This document shows, one piece after another, positions 34,502-43,900 of a DNA stretch of 64,000 nt; the stretch's first letter is position 1, and each line of letters begins with the position of its first letter. The notes beneath the pieces are model-generated. The model did not search any database and was not told the DNA's origin. It saw only the letters and a program-made list of their open reading frames with translations. A program made the translations under genes and the position numbers. Source of the stretch: Bifidobacterium imperatoris. Its GTDB lineage: Bacteria > Actinomycetota > Actinomycetes > Actinomycetales > Bifidobacteriaceae. Location of the stretch: contig NZ_NMWV01000012.1 of the NCBI RefSeq assembly GCF_002860405.1, positions 1 through 64,000 on the forward strand, written 5' to 3'.

Positions 34502-36091
34502 ATGAAACGAGTGGCGCGCATTGCATGCATTGCGCTAGTGCTGATGCTTATCTGCGCGCTACTCGGCTGGGCCATGATGCCGCGTTGGAAAAGCAAGCCA
34601 TATACCGACCACATCGCCGTAACCTCCTCCGACCCTGCCATCGTTCCAGCGAGCATATCCATTGCTCACGAAGGACAGTATCAAACTCGCGAAACCCAGC
34701 TTTCCGTTGATATTGGCGATGGTGAAACATTGCCTGCAGTGCTGCGCGAACCAATCAATGCTCCAGGCGCGCGCCCAGCCTGCCTGTTCATTCATGGCTC
34801 CGGTACCAGTGGGGCCGAAGATTTCGGCGATATCGCCAATGCGATGGCCTCCGCAGGCATCGTGACGCTGGTTCCAGCTAAAAGCAACGAAGATTACACA
34901 ATATTCCATCGTGATTACCCACGATTTGCCAGCGAATACAGCAAAGCGTTGGATGTGTTGCGCGACGTCGATGATGTGGATCAATCCAACACCGGCATTT
35001 ACGCCGAATCCGAAGGCACATGGATTGCTACGATTCTCGCTTCGAAGCGCCACGATATTGCGTTTGCGGCACTCACTTCCGCGCCGGTATTCAAAGGCCG
35101 TGAGCAAATGGCCGTGGCGATGAGCACGTATGCGCACGAGGCGGGAGCGCCCAAGCCGGTAATCGAAGACACAATGAAACTACTGTCTTTGGATTACCGG
35201 CCATTTGGGCTGCAATATGCCGACTTCGATGCCGACCATTACCTGAAATCGCTCACCATGCCAGTATTGGTCAGCTACGGTGTCTACGACACTGCCATGC
35301 CAATCGAACAGGGAGCGCAACGCATTATGCGTGTAGCTGCACGCAATGGAAATAATGCGGTGACCGTGCGTTACTTTGCCGGCAACCATCAAATGCGTGC
35401 AGGTAAAGGATTGTTCGCGCCGGGACTTCCATTGGCTGATGGATACACGCAAGCATTGGAAAACTGGGTGAATGGGGTAGCGGCCGGTGCCTCTCATAGT
35501 GGCTGGGCTACACCTCAGGTAGCAGGACCCCAACCAGGGCAGCAGTATGCGGCTCCTAGCCGAACCAATTCCGGCATCATCGGATCATTAGGCGTACTGG
35601 TAGGCGTGATGCTTGCCGGTCCATTGTTGCTGGGAGTGGCATTACTGCTGAGCATCGTTGCGATCGCGCGTACGACATGGCGTGAGCGCGATGATGGCAT
35701 TGTGCGAATGCGGGGAAAGCGCGCGGCATTGTATACGGTGCCGCCATCGCATGCTCGTGAAACGGTGCCAGTCAGCGTAGCCGAGCCGTGTTGGGGCTTG
35801 GGGTTGAGCCTGCTCGCCGCCTCTGCGTTACTCTATGGCTACCTTGCCGCAGTCGGCGCTGCAGCGGTGCTCGCCATGACGCCGGCACCCCGTTTATTCG
35901 ATATCGGATGGCATGTGCTGCAGGTAATCGCCGTTCTCGTGGTGATTATTCTTGCATGGAGCGGACAGACCATGTGGTCCGCCCGCCGCAATATTACCGG
36001 TATTCAACGCATGATGTGCTGGCTGGTGATTGCCGCCGCGGCTTTCACGCTGCTCTCCATGACCTTCTGGGGCCTGTTCTGCTGGTGGTAG
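34502..36091 (+). CDS. Membrane-anchored alpha/beta hydrolase
   Basis: The 529-residue protein has an N-terminal transmembrane anchor (~5-25) and an extracytoplasmic alpha/beta-hydrolase domain (~50-330). That domain has an oxyanion HGSG loop (FIHGSGTSG), a nucleophile elbow AESEG with Ser170, an acid in YGVYDTAMP and a late His in GNHQM. The last ~190 residues contain about four transmembrane helices. It is likely an esterase or dienelactone-hydrolase-like enzyme at the cell surface; substrate unknown. AGGAGG at 34491-34496 supports ATG 34502 rather than the adjacent GTG at 34499. It ends 2 bp before the convergent DUF4125 gene. Confidence 0.82.
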   Translation: MKRVARIACIALVLMLICALLGWAMMPRWKSKPYTDHIAVTSSDPAIVPASISIAHEGQYQTRETQLSVDIGDGETLPAVLREPINAPGARPACLFIHGSGTSGAEDFGDIANAMASAGIVTLVPAKSNEDYTIFHRDYPRFASEYSKALDVLRDVDDVDQSNTGIYAESEGTWIATILASKRHDIAFAALTSAPVFKGREQMAVAMSTYAHEAGAPKPVIEDTMKLLSLDYRPFGLQYADFDADHYLKSLTMPVLVSYGVYDTAMPIEQGAQRIMRVAARNGNNAVTVRYFAGNHQMRAGKGLFAPGLPLADGYTQALENWVNGVAAGASHSGWATPQVAGPQPGQQYAAPSRTNSGIIGSLGVLVGVMLAGPLLLGVALLLSIVAIARTTWRERDDGIVRMRGKRAALYTVPPSHARETVPVSVAEPCWGLGLSLLAASALLYGYLAAVGAAAVLAMTPAPRLFDIGWHVLQVIAVLVVIILAWSGQTMWSARRNITGIQRMMCWLVIAAAAFTLLSMTFWGLFCWW

Positions 36092-36093
36092 AG

Positions 36094-36729
36094 TTATGCC
36101 GCCTGCAATGCTTCTGCTTCTTTAAGGCTTTCGAATCCACCGAGCTTTACCGTATGCAGTAAGGTTTCTTCGGTGATATTGCGCGGAGGAGTGGCGCTCG
36201 CGCGCTCGCTAATCATGGTTTCATACAGATTGAATGTGGTATCCGAATAGGTGCTGAGTTCGCCGCGCAGATAGGTCTCGAACGAAGTGGCTTGCAACGT
36301 ATCCTCATCGGTAGTGAGCACTCGCATGGCTTGGCCGAGTTTCGGGTACTGTACGCGGAAATCGGCAGCCCATACCACCTGTTGTTTGATGACCTGTTCC
36401 TGACGTGCGATACGGTTTGCGGAAAGTTTCGGAATATACGGTTCGATGTTCTTTCGGAATTCGTCGGGTGCGGTGGATGACATCATGCGGCCGTACTTTT
36501 CGGTGATGAGATTGCGGCCAACCTTGTCTGCCGCATCCAAATCCGCCGCATAGGAAGCCAGCAGCTCATGCGGCCATGTTAAGAACTGTGCCAAACGCAT
36601 CTGGCGGAACACCGGCCAATTGCCTTGGCAGGCCGCACGCCCACCCTCATTATTGGTGTTCTGGAACTGATTCCATTCGTGCCTCACAATAGCCTCGCGC
36701 AGTTCCTCGTCATTGTCGTGATTATCCAT
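36094..36729 (-). CDS. DUF4125 family protein
   Basis: The 211-residue soluble protein begins with a charged helix and contains the WNQFQ, GGRAACQGNWPVF and MRLAQFLTWPHELL segments typical of DUF4125. Function is unknown. In actinobacteria and firmicutes this family is often found next to DUF4037 proteins, as here: the TPR-DUF4037 gene lies immediately upstream on the same strand, with a 204-bp repeat-containing spacer between. No signal peptide or membrane helix. Confidence 0.8.
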   Translation of the reverse strand: MDNHDNDEELREAIVRHEWNQFQNTNNEGGRAACQGNWPVFRQMRLAQFLTWPHELLASYAADLDAADKVGRNLITEKYGRMMSSTAPDEFRKNIEPYIPKLSANRIARQEQVIKQQVVWAADFRVQYPKLGQAMRVLTTDEDTLQATSFETYLRGELSTYSDTTFNLYETMISERASATPPRNITEETLLHTVKLGGFESLKEAEALQAA

Positions 36730-36765
36730 TGCCGATCCCTTTCCTCTTTGAATATCAGCTTGAGA

Positions 36766-36914
36766 CTATCTGCTTTGCAAGGGGTACCGAACATCCGTGA
36801 ATCAATATATTCATGTTGATATTGCAACGCTTCTATTTGGGGTGTGTCCGTTTTGGTGCCCCTCGTAAAGCAGATAGAGGTTTTGAGATGAGCTGAAGTA
36901 CCCCTTGTAAGGCA
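36766..36914. repeat. Three copies of a 23-bp repeat in the DUF4037-DUF4125 spacer
   Basis: The unit CTATCTGCTTTGCAAGGGG+TACC occurs on the plus strand at 36766-36788. It recurs on the minus strand at 36855-36877 with three changes, and again, more degenerate, at about 36895-36914. The first two form an inverted repeat able to fold the whole spacer. Confidence 0.6.
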
Positions 36915-36933
36915 GAACCACATCCTTTTTTCG

Positions 36934-39072
36934 TCACAGACTGTGCAATGCCGGATTGTCGGACTGAATATGCTCCTCCACATACGGGCGCTGCCATTCC
37001 AGAAACGTTTCACTGGACGCGGTTAGCTCCTCTCGCCGCAATTCCTTGACGATTTCAGCAGCAATATGCTCCACCGTGTCGGCAATGACTTCAGCAGCCG
37101 GTTCGGAACCCTTGCCGCCCTCGCCGAAGCTGGCACCGCCATAGCAGGCAGCCGAACTCAATCGCATTACAGTTTCCAGCTGTTCGCAAACATCCGGCAG
37201 CAAGGCGAACATTGAGCCGGAAAGCTTACGTAGTGCGGCAAATTGCCATTTGTAATACGGCAGGTATCCAACAATCAGCGGTTTATTAATCAGGAACACC
37301 AGCGATGCCGTGGCCTGAACGAATTCGTTAATCGACAGCCAGGCTGCCGCGCCATCGCCGCGCTTCAAGGAACGTGGCAGATTGTATTGTCCGGCTTGCG
37401 CAATCATGCCAAGGCGCTTGGAAATCAACGACAGTCGCACATCTTCCGGCATATCCTTGAAACCCTGACGCACGGCGGAGAATTCGCCGGTTGGATCTTG
37501 GAATACTGCACCATTGGTGGCTGCAGCCAACGTGGCTTCATCTAGCATCAACCATTCATGCGGTGCATTCTGAGCAGGAGCTTTAGGGTAGCCGGTAATG
37601 GATGTGAAGAAATCGCCGATGCGGAATACGCCATCGCGGCGGTTTGCGCCTTGCGCGCGCGGCGTGGTGGGGGAGAAGCGTTGCGAGTCGGGTGCAGCTT
37701 TGGATTCGTATGCAACGGCACCCTGAGCATCTCCGATGAAATGCACAGTGCCTTGCTCATCCACCGTAAAGTCGCGAGGCAATGCCGCATAATCGGCCTG
37801 CAGTTGCTCGCCAATTGCAGCATAGTCCTCACCGTTGAGCCACAGGCAGAAGCGCGGGCCGAAATCATGATCTTGGGAGTATTGGTCATCGAAGCCATAG
37901 CATTCTGAGCCATGACCAACCAAACCGGCTGCGATGCGGTTGGCGTACTGCGAGTAGCGCTGCACAATCATTGGCTTGCCGACCTGATTCCAAAATTCGC
38001 GGGCCAGTTTGAGACCAGATACCGGGCAGAAGGAAGATTGCTCACTTTCGGAATCGGTAGTTGATCGAGGTGCGGCATCTGCCTGTTGCCGAGATTCGCT
38101 GACGGCTTCCGGAGCGGAACGGTCATCTGCAGTGCTGGCCTTGGTCTCGGCTTCATGCAGATTCTCGGCAGTAATACGGTAATAATCAGTGTCTGTGCCA
38201 TAGCATTCGGCAATCACCGCCAGAGCTTTGCGGTAGTGAGCTGCCGCCTCGCTGTAGCGCTGTTCGGCATAGAGCACTTGCGCAAACCCAGCCAGAGCAG
38301 AAGCATAATGGGCGGAATGCGTAAGCTTGCCGGTGGAGTAGATGTCCAACGCCTTGGCGGCGTGCTCGTGTGCATCTTGGAGTTTGCCCTCCTGCAGCAA
38401 TACCAGCGCCAGATTCGTGTGGGAAGAAGCCACATCAATATCCGCTTGTGGATTCACGCTGGAGGCTTCGATAATGGTCAGGGCCTGCTGCAGTTCTTGC
38501 TCGGCCAGCGGCAAACGGTTGGTCTCGCTGTAGAGCATGGACAGATTGTTGTGGAGCGCAGCCAAACGGCGGTCGTTGTCGGGATAGACTTTCTGCGCGC
38601 AAGACAGCGCTTGGGTATATAGGTCTTCGGCCTGATCGTATTGTTTCGCTGCACGCATGGCAGTGGCGCAATTAATCAGCGTGGTGGCCCAGACTTCGGA
38701 ACCTTCCAATCCCATGCGCAGCGCCAATTCGATGGCTCGTTGCACAATCCACTGGTTTTCTTTGTGCTTGCCCTGTGAACGATTGAAGCCCATCGTCTCA
38801 TTAAGCACGGTCAGGAGTCCGGCTTCATCTCCCGCGTTTTCTGCATCGATGGCCGCTTGCTCCAGATATGGCCCGGCTTCAGTTTCTGCGGCATGGCGAT
38901 TGAAAATATCGTCCAGACCCTTCAGGAAGGTGTCGGTGTTGAAGGTTGCGGGAGATTCGTCGGGGGCGTCTTCGCTGCCGCTCGGCAAACCTGCGGTATC
39001 GTCCAAATCTCCTGGACCATGTGCAAACTGTGCGGCGAATTGTTCGAGCAGCGCGTCTTCGTCAACCACCAT
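36934..39072 (-). CDS. TPR-repeat protein with C-terminal DUF4037 (nucleotidyltransferase-like) domain
   Basis: The 712-residue protein has ~330 residues of tetratricopeptide repeats, several recognisable units of the type LAALHNNLSMLYSETNRLPLAE. An acidic linker precedes a DUF4037 domain (~355-700). DUF4037 shows a nucleotidyltransferase-like active-site pattern, GHGSECYGFDDQYSQDHD, with Gly-Ser and the spaced acidic residues. Target is unknown; adenylylation or nucleotide transfer to a protein or small molecule is possible. Start ATG 39072 follows GGAGG. A seven-copy repeat array lies 135-282 bp upstream of the start, where regulators would bind. Confidence 0.82.
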   Translation of the reverse strand: MVVDEDALLEQFAAQFAHGPGDLDDTAGLPSGSEDAPDESPATFNTDTFLKGLDDIFNRHAAETEAGPYLEQAAIDAENAGDEAGLLTVLNETMGFNRSQGKHKENQWIVQRAIELALRMGLEGSEVWATTLINCATAMRAAKQYDQAEDLYTQALSCAQKVYPDNDRRLAALHNNLSMLYSETNRLPLAEQELQQALTIIEASSVNPQADIDVASSHTNLALVLLQEGKLQDAHEHAAKALDIYSTGKLTHSAHYASALAGFAQVLYAEQRYSEAAAHYRKALAVIAECYGTDTDYYRITAENLHEAETKASTADDRSAPEAVSESRQQADAAPRSTTDSESEQSSFCPVSGLKLAREFWNQVGKPMIVQRYSQYANRIAAGLVGHGSECYGFDDQYSQDHDFGPRFCLWLNGEDYAAIGEQLQADYAALPRDFTVDEQGTVHFIGDAQGAVAYESKAAPDSQRFSPTTPRAQGANRRDGVFRIGDFFTSITGYPKAPAQNAPHEWLMLDEATLAAATNGAVFQDPTGEFSAVRQGFKDMPEDVRLSLISKRLGMIAQAGQYNLPRSLKRGDGAAAWLSINEFVQATASLVFLINKPLIVGYLPYYKWQFAALRKLSGSMFALLPDVCEQLETVMRLSSAACYGGASFGEGGKGSEPAAEVIADTVEHIAAEIVKELRREELTASSETFLEWQRPYVEEHIQSDNPALHSL

Positions 39073-39206
39073 GTACCTCCTTGAGCTGATGCTCCTATCA
39101 GTCTATGGGCAGGAAGAGGTGTGTGCGCCTGCGCAACCCTGTGAATTACCTCTCAATCCCCGTTAATCACTCATTGATACCTGTTTGATACTCACTGATA
39201 CTCACC

Positions 39207-39354
39207 GACTGTAGGTTTTTGAACACTGACTGTAGGGCATCGAACACTGACTGTAGGTTTTTGAACGGATTTCGTTAGAAAACCTACAGTCAACGTTCAA
39301 AAACCTACAGCGGATGTGGAAAAACCGTCAGTCAGTGTTCAGAAACCTACAGTC
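39207..39354. repeat. Seven-copy, strictly 21-bp-period repeat array (three direct + four inverted)
   Basis: The 18-bp unit GACTGTAGGTTTTTGAAC begins at 39207, 39228 and 39249, separated by the same 3-bp spacer ACT. After 7 bp its reverse complement begins at 39274, 39295, 39316 and 39337, again every 21 bp. Copies 1 and 3 are identical; the others have 1-5 changes. Each arm keeps one face of the helix. It fills most of the 336-bp gap between the MFS gene stop and the DUF4037 gene start (both minus strand). TGATAC repeats at ~10-11 bp spacing (39175-39201) flank it. No gene is present in this gap. Confidence 0.9.
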
Positions 39355-39408
39355 AATTTATGGTCAATCTGTGGGGATTGATGGGATTGATGGGAGGGGT
39401 GGGATTGG

Positions 39409-40599
39409 TCAGTCAACGGTGATTTCGTGCAGGCGCTGGGCGGCTTGAGTATCGGATTCGCAACGCCAGGAGTAGAACGTGAGCAAACCGATCGACAAGA
39501 TCGCCAACGGCAGGCCACCTAAACCGGTGAATCGGTAATTCATGGAGAATGTGGTCAGCATAGCGCCGCCGACGATGGAACCGACTGCGTTGCCGAAGTT
39601 GAACGCCACCTGCACGGCAGCGCCTGCGATAAGTTCGCCGCCGCCCTGGCCGGCTTCGGTCATCAGCAGCTGCTGCGGAGCGGAAATGAAGAACAGACCG
39701 AAGGCAATCCAGAAGGTGAGCAATGCAGTGGTGAAGTGATTGCCGGGCAACAGCAGCACCATGAGCAGGCCGATGCCGGAAATCGTCTGTCCGAGTGCGG
39801 CGGTGCCGGCGTGACGCCAACGGTCGGTGATTCGTCCGCCGATAAGACCGCCAACCACCATACCGAAACCGGCGAGCATCATCAGGAACGGTACGAGCGA
39901 GGACGTCCAACCACCGGTCTTCTGCAACCACGGGGAAACGTAACTCCACCAGCAGAACACGCCTGCGTTGCCGGTGAATACGGCGGCGAGAATCACCCAC
40001 GGGCCACGGCGAGTGAGGAACTTGAACTGGCCTGCAATGCCGGCGTCCTTAATCGGAGCCACGTAGGGAATCATCGTGACAGTAAGCACAATAGTCATGG
40101 CGGCCCATGCGGCAAGCACGCCAAACGCGAGTCGCCAATTCAGATATTCGGCCAGCAGTGTGCCAGCCGGTACGCCGAGCATATTGGCCACGGTCTGACC
40201 GGTGACCATGATGGATACTGCTTGGGCTTCCTTGCCTTTTTCGGCAAGGGTTTTAGCGATCAGCGTGGCCGTGCCGAAGAACGCGCCATGCGGCAAGCCG
40301 GAGATGAATCGTGCCACGATGAGGATCGCGGCGTTCGGAGCGAATGCCGACATTGTGTTACCAACGAGCGCAATCACCATGAACAGTGCAATCAGGTTGC
40401 GCGGTGGGACCTTACGGCCGAACACAAGAATCAGTGTGCCGATGCACACGCCGAAGGCGTAAGCGGAAATATAGTTACCAGCGGTTGGAATAGAGACGTG
40501 CGTGGCTTCGGCAGCTTGGGGGAGGATACCCATCATCACAAATTCGGCTGCGCCGAGGATGAATGCGCCTGAAGCAAGTGCAAGCAAGCTTTTCTTCAT
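39409..40599 (-). CDS. MFS transporter, DHA1/AraJ-like efflux family
   Basis: The 396-residue protein has 12 predicted transmembrane helices. The N-terminus (LLALASGAFILGAAEFVMMG) and the loop FGRKVPPRNLI are characteristic of AraJ/YdhP-type DHA1 exporters of sugars, arabinose analogues or drugs. ATG 40599 is chosen because AGAGGAA precedes it on the minus strand; the frame runs 34 codons further upstream without support. The C-terminal tail is short and cytoplasmic. Substrate cannot be told from sequence. Its 3' side is the repeat array. Confidence 0.88.
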   Translation of the reverse strand: MKKSLLALASGAFILGAAEFVMMGILPQAAEATHVSIPTAGNYISAYAFGVCIGTLILVFGRKVPPRNLIALFMVIALVGNTMSAFAPNAAILIVARFISGLPHGAFFGTATLIAKTLAEKGKEAQAVSIMVTGQTVANMLGVPAGTLLAEYLNWRLAFGVLAAWAAMTIVLTVTMIPYVAPIKDAGIAGQFKFLTRRGPWVILAAVFTGNAGVFCWWSYVSPWLQKTGGWTSSLVPFLMMLAGFGMVVGGLIGGRITDRWRHAGTAALGQTISGIGLLMVLLLPGNHFTTALLTFWIAFGLFFISAPQQLLMTEAGQGGGELIAGAAVQVAFNFGNAVGSIVGGAMLTTFSMNYRFTGLGGLPLAILSIGLLTFYSWRCESDTQAAQRLHEITVD

Positions 40600-40681
40600 G
40601 TTGTGTTCCTCTTGTGATTGTGCTGTGGAGTGTAAGCGGATGTGCAATGTACTCATACCGCACAGCCGCTTACACATAGCA

Positions 40682-40713
40682 AAAGGGCCACCGGCTTTCA
40701 CCGATGGCCCTTT
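40682..40713 (-). terminator. Terminator of tRNA-Pro
   Basis: AAAGGGCCA (40682-40690) pairs with TGGCCCTTT (40705-40713), extended by CGG/CCG; on the minus strand it is followed by TTGC. It lies just past the tRNA 3' end. Confidence 0.8.
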
Positions 40714-40719
40714 GAGTTG

Positions 40720-40793
<74 letters not shown>

Positions 40794-40905
40794 TTTTGGC
40801 AACGAACGTAGATATTACAGGATTTTGTTTGAACTGCAAAATCGGCGTGTCGCGATGGTGTGTGGGCTGGCGCCCCTAATGCCGCAAGGGGCGCCAGTGC
40901 GAGGA

Positions 40906-43900
40906 TTATTGTGCCTGGTCTCCTCCCTTCTTGCCGCGGATAATGAACGCTGCACAGCCGGCCAGCGAGAGTCCGATAGTCAGAAGCACTGCGGTGGCTA
41001 TGCCCACGCCTGTGGCAGACAAGGGGGATTCCTTACTGCTTGTTGCGCTGGAAGTATCCTTGTTTGATGTTTCCGGCGCTGGGTTGGGTTCCGGATCCGG
41101 CTCAGGCTCAGGCTCCGGGTCCGGGTCTGGGTCAGGTTTGGGCTCCGGTTCCGGATCCGGATCAGGCTTCGGCGAAGCCTTGACGATGGTGTAGGACTCG
41201 CCCTTGGTGGTATCGAAAACAAGCAGGGATTCGCCGTCTTCGTTGCGAACCGTCTCGGACTTGATTGTTGCGCCGTTCTGCTGGACCTCGTAGTGCTCGG
41301 CTCCGCCCTCGGTGATCTTGACTGCCGCCTGACCGCCATTGTTGGACGTGAGCTTGACCTTAGTGGTCTTGCCCTTGTCCCAAGTGATGCCGACAGTGAA
41401 GTTACCGCGCGACACGAGACCATTCACCTTGCCTGATGCCCATGCGGACGGTAGTGCAGGCAGGATGTTCGTGTAGTCCTCGTATAAAGTGCCGTCTGTT
41501 GCGGTGAACGTTGAGTTGGACTGCATCAGCATCTCGTTCACACCGGAGGTGTTGCCGAAGTTGCCGTCAATCTGGAATGGAGGGTGAGCGTCGAACAGGT
41601 TTGCGTACATGGCACCCTTAAGCTGCTTTTGAATCAGCAGGTAGGCATGGTTGCCATCGCCGGTGCGTGCCCACGAGTTGATGCGCTGTCCCACGCCCCA
41701 ACCGGTTGCATCGTCGCCGCGCTTGGTTAGTGAGACCTTGGCGGCATCCATGTATTCCGCGTTATCCACGGTGATGAGATCGCCGGGGAACAGGCCGAGC
41801 ATATGCGAAAGATGGCGGTGGCCCTGTTCGTAGCCGGAAATGCTGTTGCCGTTTGCGTCCTTGCCGAGTTCGCCTTCGAAGTACCATTCCTTAATCTGAC
41901 CGCTGCTGCCAACTTCAATCGGGTGAAGCAGACTCTTTGCGCATGACCATGAGCGGTTTGCGTCTGCGTTGGTGAACGTTCCGGCATCATCCTTGGCCCA
42001 GTTATCCACCGAGCATGCCGTAAGATCGCCAACCAGGCCGTCCGGATCGCCCTTGGCCTCGGCGGCTTCGATAGCATCGTTGAGCATTTGCCATACCAAC
42101 GAATTCTCATACGTGTTGCCATCGGTGCCTTGCGGTCCATGCTCGGGCGAATATGCCACGCCGGTGGTCAAACGCTTGCCATTGCCGGCCTTGTGCAGCA
42201 TGTAGTCAACGTAGAAGTGAGATTCCTCCTTGAGTAGTGCGTAAACGCGGTCAAGCAGTTGCTCGTTGCCTGAATACTCATATGCTTCGTACACATTCTG
42301 CAGAATCCACGGCACAGCGGCTGGGCTCCAGCCCCACGAGAACTGGTAACCGGGGGCCGTGAATCCGTACGCTGTGTTTTCGGTGTGTGCCATGAAGCCT
42401 TCGCCCTCGCCGATGGCAGCATCGGCATTCGCGGTTTCCGCTCCCGCATACACCTTCGCGGTAACACGGCCAGGCTTGACCAGCCCCTCCACGTACTCGA
42501 TAAGCGGTTCGGCGAGTTCGCCCATATTGCCGGAGTAGGTGGGCCAGTAGTTCATTTGCAGATTGACGTTCATGTGGAAGTCGGAGCCCCAAGGTGTGGC
42601 GCTGTTATGGCCGTCATCGGCTGCGGTGGTGGACCAGATGCCCTGCAGATTGCTGGGCAATTGGCTGTTTTCACGGGAGGAGCCAATGGTCAGGTAGCGG
42701 CCATACTGGTAGACAAGTGTTTCCAGTTCGCGCTGCTGCTTGGTGGTTGCGCTGCCATTGCGGTACGCTTTGACCAGCTTGTCGGTGGCGATGGCGCCGT
42801 CCGAAGCGTGGCTGCTTTGCCCGAGGTCGAGCTTTACGCGATCGTAGATTGCCGTATGGTCGGCGATGTGCGTCTGTTTGACGGCGACATAGCCTTTATT
42901 GGCTGCGGACTGTACAGTGCTGGCTACGCGCGCATTCACATCGTCTGCCGTTTCGCCGGTACGGTAGCTCGGATACTCCTGCTTGTAGTCGGTTGCGGCG
43001 GCGATATACAGCGTTACGGCGGTTGCGTCGCTGATGGTTAGCGACGCGCCATCTGCGCCGGTTTCCACAGTGCCTTCACCGTTGTCTACAACAGCCTTGA
43101 TTTGCGAATCGTAGATGAGCCCGTTGTTGCCGAGTGCGCCGCGTACGGTGAGTGTATCGCCGGTGACGGTGGTGGTTTCACCCTGCTTGGAGAAACCTGC
43201 GTTGGTGGGCATGGCGACGGTAAGGTTCAGCTTGCCGGCTTTGCTTGCCTTGAGTCGAGCCACCATCACGTTGTCTGGGTTGGAGGCGAAGTATTCGCGC
43301 GTGTACGTTACGCCATCATGTGTGAACGTGACATCTGCCTTGCCTTTGGAAATGTTCAGATCGCGTCGGTATTCGGTGGCCGAAGTGTTTTTGCCGAAGC
43401 CGTAGTCGATGGTGATGTTGCCCCAGTTCTGGTAGGCGCCTTGCTCGACGGCGTTCTCGCCGCCGGTCAGGTTGCCGGGATTGACGGTGGTGGCACCCTG
43501 CTCGAGCTGCTTGTTGAGCGCGCGCAGCGTTGCGCCATTATTGCCCTTGGACTCGTTGTTGCCGCCGTTGTAGGTTGCGGTTGAGCCAGGGCCACCAGTC
43601 CACAGCGTCTCCTCATTGAAGGTGATGCGCTCCTTGCCGATTTCACCCCAGACAGTGCCGCCGATGCGTCCATTGCCGATGGGTAGTGTGGTCTGCTGCC
43701 ACTGATTGCCATCAGCATTGCCATTCATCCATTGGCCGGCGGTCATCGATGCGTCCGTGGATGAGGCGGGCTGGGAGTACCACAGCCAGTCATCGCCGCT
43801 GGTGTCGCCGTCACCGCCTTCTTCGACTTCAGCGATAACGTACACGTTGAACGAGGCGGTAATGCTGGGATCGGCGTTGTATGTGACGGTGATGGGATAT

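Noticed and set aside
39207..39354. CRISPR array
   Set aside because: Spacers are only 3 bp and the units invert half-way; no cas genes. It is an iteron/operator-like array.
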